A stretch of 64,000 nt of DNA, from assembly GCA_009838465.1 (NCBI GenBank), contig VXRN01000027.1:77079-141078 (forward strand). Reading direction: 5' to 3'. The position numbers and the translations under genes are program-made. The notes beneath the pieces are model-generated. The model was not told where the DNA came from, did not search any database, and was given only the letters and a program-made list of their open reading frames with translations. Position 1 is the stretch's first letter. The number at the start of each line of letters is the position of its first letter. Positions 60,806-64,000 of this stretch are shown here, piece after piece. Source of the DNA: Dehalococcoidia bacterium (GTDB lineage Bacteria; Chloroflexota; Dehalococcoidia; Lucifugimonadales; UBA1123).

Positions 60806-61786
60806 TCAGCGCGTCACCGACATATGGAACACCGCCTCGTCCCTGCCGCCCAGATTGTACTTATATCTTTCGTTGCCTTTGAGGAAGTTGAATACCTTGC
60901 GGTTTTCCTCTATTGCCGTTCGGATGCTCAGCGCCTTGTTTATCAGTCCGACGCTGAGTCTCGAATAGTCGGGCTCGTACCCACTGTTGTACAGGAGGAA
61001 ATCGTCGCCGTAGTCGAAACAGATGCAGGCAGCGACGTTCTCTCCGTCAACCTCGAGGAAGTATAGCCTGAACTGGTCTCGGCTTGCCAACTCGTGGGCC
61101 ATGTCGAGGAAGAACTTCTCCCTGTCAGGAGTGAGGAACTCATTCTTGTCCTCTCGGCTCGCGCGCAGCAGGGTGAAGAACTCCCGCATGGATCCGTCGA
61201 GCGAATCGCCGTTAGCTGCGGCATACTGCCTGTTTTCGCTCTCGCGGTCGAGCCTTCTCAGCTTGCGCCTGAGTTCGTGCCTGTCCTTCTTCCTGAGCCC
61301 GGCCAGGAACTCGTCCCAGCTTCCGGGGAGTTCGGCCTTCGGGGTCGTCTCCTCCTCTTCTACCGATATCTCCCAGCCTTTCGCGTGCGCCAATTCGGGA
61401 AGGCGCTCCAGGGTTGGAGAGCCACTGGGGAGCGAGGGTAGGTCAAGATTCGTCCAGTCCAATTCGGACAGGTATTCCAGCAGTGCGGGATAGAATCGCT
61501 CTTCGCTCTCGCGTGGAACCACGAAATCGAAGTAGTCTGACAGGTCTTTGTCGCCGAGGAAGGTGAGCGTTCCGTTTCTACTGGTCATGAGCGGCGCGAT
61601 ACCGAGAAGTTCCGAGTCTTCGGAGACCGAGAGGATCAGCGAGTCGCTGCCCTCTCCGAAGTTGTCCCACCAGGTCTTGTGCCACCAGGGGCTGACGAAC
61701 ACAGTGTTGGTCGCGGACAGCGGAAGAATTTCCTCCCAGCGCTCCCATACGGAGTCGAAACTTTCCTGTCTGACCGAGACCGTCAT
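60806..61786 (-). CDS. GNAT/FemAB-like N-acetyltransferase (CelD/BioF2 type)
   Basis: 326 residues. The N-terminal part includes VFVSPWWHKTWWDNFGEGSD and LGIAPLMTSRNGTLTFLGDK with DYFDFVVP. The C-terminal half carries LRKKDRHELRRKLRRLDRE and the GNAT core FRLYFLEVDGENVAACICFD with LLYNSGYEPDYSRLSVG and FNFLKGNERYKYNLG. These are marks of the Acetyltransf_6/CelD group, often tied to polysaccharide or cell-envelope modification, which fits the downstream glycosyltransferase. ATG 61786 lies 15 nt after the thrC stop, so probably co-transcribed. Confidence 0.83.
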   Translation of the reverse strand: MTVSVRQESFDSVWERWEEILPLSATNTVFVSPWWHKTWWDNFGEGSDSLILSVSEDSELLGIAPLMTSRNGTLTFLGDKDLSDYFDFVVPRESEERFYPALLEYLSELDWTNLDLPSLPSGSPTLERLPELAHAKGWEISVEEEETTPKAELPGSWDEFLAGLRKKDRHELRRKLRRLDRESENRQYAAANGDSLDGSMREFFTLLRASREDKNEFLTPDREKFFLDMAHELASRDQFRLYFLEVDGENVAACICFDYGDDFLLYNSGYEPDYSRLSVGLINKALSIRTAIEENRKVFNFLKGNERYKYNLGGRDEAVFHMSVTR

Positions 61787-61801
61787 ATATTTACTGCGCT
61801 C

Positions 61802-62857
61802 CTATGCTAACGAGAGGGCCTGTTCCACGGCGGACAGGTCCGGCGGATATTCTGCCATCCATTCAGGCTCGATCTCGTTGGCGAGATCGGGATCTTTGAG
61901 GCCGGAGCCGGTGATGATGCAGACGACCTTCTGGCCTTCCAGGTCGAGGCCGGCCTCGGCGTGCTTGAGCAGGCCGGCGACTCCGGCGGCGGAAGCGGGT
62001 TCGCAGAAGACGCCTTCCTTGTTCGCCATCAGTTTATAGGCGTCCAGAATGTCGTCGTCCGATACCATGTCTATCGTGCCGCCCGACTGGTCTCGCGCGC
62101 TAATGGCAGCGTTCCAACTCGCGGGGTTACCGATGCGAATGGCGGAGGCGATGGTCTCGGGTTCAGTCACGACGTCGCCGCGCACTATGGGCGCCGCACC
62201 CTGGGCCTGGAATCCCATCATGCGCGGGCGGACGGAAGTCCACTCCGCGCCGAAAGCCTCCTGAAATCCCTGCCAGTATGCGGTTATGTTACCTGCGTTG
62301 CCGACTGGTATGAATACGAAATCGGGCGCCGTTTCGAGGTCTTCCACGATCTCGAAAGCGGCGGTCTTCTGTCCCTGGATGCGGTTGGGGTTAACCGAGT
62401 TGACCAAGGCTATCGGGTGCCTGGATGTGAGTTCGCGGACGAGTTCGAGAGCGTGGTCGAAGTTGCCCTGAATGAGCATGATTCTCGCGCCATAGGCGAC
62501 GGCCTGGGCCATCTTCCCCCTGGAAATGTTGCCCTTCGGCACGATGATGGTGGTGGGAATTCCAATGTACGCGCCGTAGGCGGCGGCGGACGCGCTGGTG
62601 TTGCCGGTGGAGGCGCAGGCGATGCTACGGCCGCCGGCTTCGAGAGCCTTGGCTACTGCCACGACCATCCCGCGATCCTTGAAAGACCCTGTGGGATTGC
62701 AGCCCTCCAGCTTGAAGTAAAGCTCGTCGCAGCCCACCATATCGCCAATGGTGCGGGACTTCACAAGGGGAGTATCTCCCTCGCCGAGAGAGAACATGGG
62801 AGTATCGTCCGTAACGGGCAGATACGCCTTGTATTTTTCCAGAACGCCTTTTGCCAT
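61802..62857 (-). CDS. thrC: Threonine synthase
   Basis: 351 residues, short form. PLP lysine is Lys60 in NPTGSFKDRGMVVAVAKA; phosphate-binding loop FIPVGNAGNITAYWQGFQEA; IACASTGNTSASAAAYGAY also fits. Converts O-phosphohomoserine to threonine. The N-terminal FSLGEGDTPLVKSR is typical. No thrB or hom adjacent. Confidence 0.95.
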   Translation of the reverse strand: MAKGVLEKYKAYLPVTDDTPMFSLGEGDTPLVKSRTIGDMVGCDELYFKLEGCNPTGSFKDRGMVVAVAKALEAGGRSIACASTGNTSASAAAYGAYIGIPTTIIVPKGNISRGKMAQAVAYGARIMLIQGNFDHALELVRELTSRHPIALVNSVNPNRIQGQKTAAFEIVEDLETAPDFVFIPVGNAGNITAYWQGFQEAFGAEWTSVRPRMMGFQAQGAAPIVRGDVVTEPETIASAIRIGNPASWNAAISARDQSGGTIDMVSDDDILDAYKLMANKEGVFCEPASAAGVAGLLKHAEAGLDLEGQKVVCIITGSGLKDPDLANEIEPEWMAEYPPDLSAVEQALSLA

Positions 62858-62914
62858 TTCTTGGTCATTTTCTCAGAGAACGAACATGGATAGCAAGCCG
62901 CGCATTCGAGTGGA

Positions 62915-63077
62915 CAGGGTATTTCGTTTCCGCCTCGTCTTAGATCTCTCGTTCGCCCTGAGCCTGTCGAAGGGCCGTCCGTTCATGGTGCGTCCTGAGC
63001 ACGTCGAAGGGAGCTTATCGAAGGGTCACCACGAACGGACTACTCTAGGTACGCTTAATAATAATGAAAAGACCCTG
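62915..63077 (+). mobile_element. MITE-like element, copy C
   Basis: Starts CAGGGTATTTCGTTTCCGCC and ends GAAAAGACCCTG, again imperfect inverted termini. The interior matches copy B (CTCGTTCGCCCTGAGCCTGT, TCACCACGAACGGACTACTC) but holds an extra segment with GTTCATGGTGCGTCCTGAGC. No target duplication is seen around this copy. It fills most of the 234-bp gap between thrC and the phosphorylase gene. Confidence 0.7.
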
Positions 63078-63091
63078 GGGGTTTTCTACGA

Positions 63092-63877
63092 CTACCGGAT
63101 GGCGCGATACCAGTCGGGCAGACTGTCGTCGTTCGTGGCCCAGGTCTGCTGACAGTTGCAGCCGGTGGGAGCGTCGAGATCGCCGATGGCCCGGCGCATT
63201 ATCGGCGCGAGCTCTTCTGCGGTAATCATCACCCAGTCCCTTTCGTCCTCCTCGCCGGCTACGTCGCTCAGCCAGGACAGCCCGGCGAAACACATCTCGA
63301 GTTCCCTGAAGTAAACGACCTCAGGGTATATCGTAGTGCAAATGATGTCCGCGCCCCAGCGCCGGTACAATTCGATCTCTGCCGTAGTCTCGTTATAGGG
63401 CCCCTGGACGCAGATATTGATTGCGCCGTCATGTACGACCCTGTCGGACTCGGCACGCGCCGCCTCGACCAGCGCGCGCCGCAGTCCGGGACAGAAGGGG
63501 AGGTTCATGTTGGCCCTGAACCAGCCCTTGTCGTCCGCAAAGACCGTCGTGGGAAACCGTTCGCACATTCGGATGTAGTCGTCGTAAACGACCAAGTCGC
63601 CGACATCGAAGTCCCTGTTCACTATGCCGAAGCCGTTGAGCGTGATGACGCACCTGACGCCCAGTTGTCTGAAAGCGAGGGCGTGCGCGGCGTGATTCAC
63701 GATGTCGGAGCGCATGTCGTTGTCCTGTCCGAAACGACGTATGTAGTAAACGGTCGCGTCGCCGACCGTGCCTTCGAGGACTCTCACATCCCCGAATCGA
63801 GTTTTCACATCGGTCCTCGACACCTCCCGCTCGATGATCGGCTCGTAGCTGACGGCCCCAAGTATGCCGACTTTCAT
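63092..63877 (-). CDS. MTAP/PNP-family nucleoside phosphorylase
   Basis: 261 residues. The methylthioadenosine phosphorylase/type II purine nucleoside phosphorylase pattern is seen in the order: MKVGILGAVSYEP, DNDMRSDIVNHAAHALAFRQ, CVITLNGFGIVNRDFDVGD, ICVQGPYNETTAEIELYRRW and IICTTIYPEVVYFRELEMCF. The last corresponds to the TTxPE/ARE purine-site region but with an altered FRELEMCFAGLS. The start HxH-type MTAP loop is changed, so substrate specificity is uncertain. Expected to split a nucleoside with phosphate in purine or methionine salvage. Confidence 0.82.
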   Translation of the reverse strand: MKVGILGAVSYEPIIEREVSRTDVKTRFGDVRVLEGTVGDATVYYIRRFGQDNDMRSDIVNHAAHALAFRQLGVRCVITLNGFGIVNRDFDVGDLVVYDDYIRMCERFPTTVFADDKGWFRANMNLPFCPGLRRALVEAARAESDRVVHDGAINICVQGPYNETTAEIELYRRWGADIICTTIYPEVVYFRELEMCFAGLSWLSDVAGEEDERDWVMITAEELAPIMRRAIGDLDAPTGCNCQQTWATNDDSLPDWYRAIR

Positions 63878-63887
63878 GGTGAAACCC

Positions 63888-63914
63888 CCGCCTGTGGATA
63901 TTGTGTACAGGCGG
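63888..63914. promoter_or_regulatory. Operator-like hairpin at the phosphorylase transcription start
   Basis: CCGCCTGT (63888-63895) with ACAGGCGG (63907-63914), a perfect 8-bp inverted repeat with an 11-nt spacer. It lies between the -10 box and ATG 63877, so it could be a repressor site or a leader hairpin. Confidence 0.4.
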
Positions 63915-63915
63915 C

Positions 63916-63944
63916 AGTGTATAAAGGGCTTGCGTCGCGGTCAA
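63916..63944 (-). promoter_or_regulatory. Promoter of the phosphorylase gene
   Basis: Minus strand: TTGACC (63944-63939), 17-nt spacer, TACACT (63921-63916). Beyond it, to 64000, no gene is visible. Confidence 0.55.
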
Positions 63945-64000
63945 TTCGCCTGAAAGTCCCACTTCCGACAGACAGGCTTCCACTACGAATTGACCGCTCT

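Overview
This is a GC-rich (about 60 %) bacterial chromosome segment with no rRNA, tRNA, CRISPR array or prophage that I can see. The gene content suggests an uncultured Chloroflexota lineage, most likely a Dehalococcoidia/SAR202-type heterotroph. The reasons are the mix of a luciferase-like flavin monooxygenase, two intact enolase-superfamily dehydratases, NHL and SMP-30 beta-propellers, a type I sulfatase, a xanthine-dehydrogenase-type molybdopterin subunit, L-2-hydroxyglutarate oxidase, DUF1800 and DUF3179 proteins, and ribose-5-phosphate-dependent PdxS/PdxT. This placement is inference from gene families, not from a marker-gene tree.

Layout. 1-8000: flavin monooxygenase, a DUF1800/NHL pair, a DUF3179 lipoprotein interrupted by one in-frame UGA, a sulfatase and SppA. 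8000-17400: GNAT-pdxT-pdxS, a fumarylacetoacetase-family enzyme, CcdA, an NHL protein, a Rieske fusion protein, a Phd/PIN toxin-antitoxin pair whose toxin is broken by an 11-bp tandem duplication, and an SMP-30 protein. 17400-26300: a metalloprotease lipoprotein and a complete five-gene peptide/opine-type ABC transporter. 26400-31900: a membrane protein, an MFS carrier, two enolase-superfamily enzymes and a deaminase. 32000-34500 is an accessory island: a type II restriction-modification pair driven by a probably leaderless promoter with a palindromic operator, plus two gene remnants. 34500-44700: a fatty-acid desaturase, a molybdopterin enzyme, a lower-GC DUF6978/DUF1828-like pair, panC, a spermidine-synthase-like membrane protein, an OsmC-like gene with an in-frame UGA, and a DNA-repair radical SAM protein. 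45100-48500: an NMT1/THI5-type ABC transporter followed by pyrE. 49400-53800 is a housekeeping operon, yceD-rpmF-fabD-nusB-acpP-aroKB. 54000-64000: sugar isomerase, LhgO, a phytoene-desaturase-like enzyme, DUF502, a glycosyltransferase, threonine synthase and an MTAP/PNP-family phosphorylase.

Most interesting: two separate genes (DUF3179 lipoprotein 4189-5412; OsmC-like 42033-42500) each carry a single in-frame UGA exactly where the family has its redox cysteine. Each UGA is followed by a perfect 7-bp stem with a 5-nt loop whose second base is G, 22 or 27 nt after the UGA, which fits the bacterial SECIS pattern. The two cases support each other and imply that this organism makes selenoproteins, including a UxxC form of DUF3179 that I do not recall being described. 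Other points of note are a MITE-like repeat family with a 10-bp target duplication around one copy, a bifunctional AroK-AroB that seems to need a CTG start, and several recently broken accessory genes.
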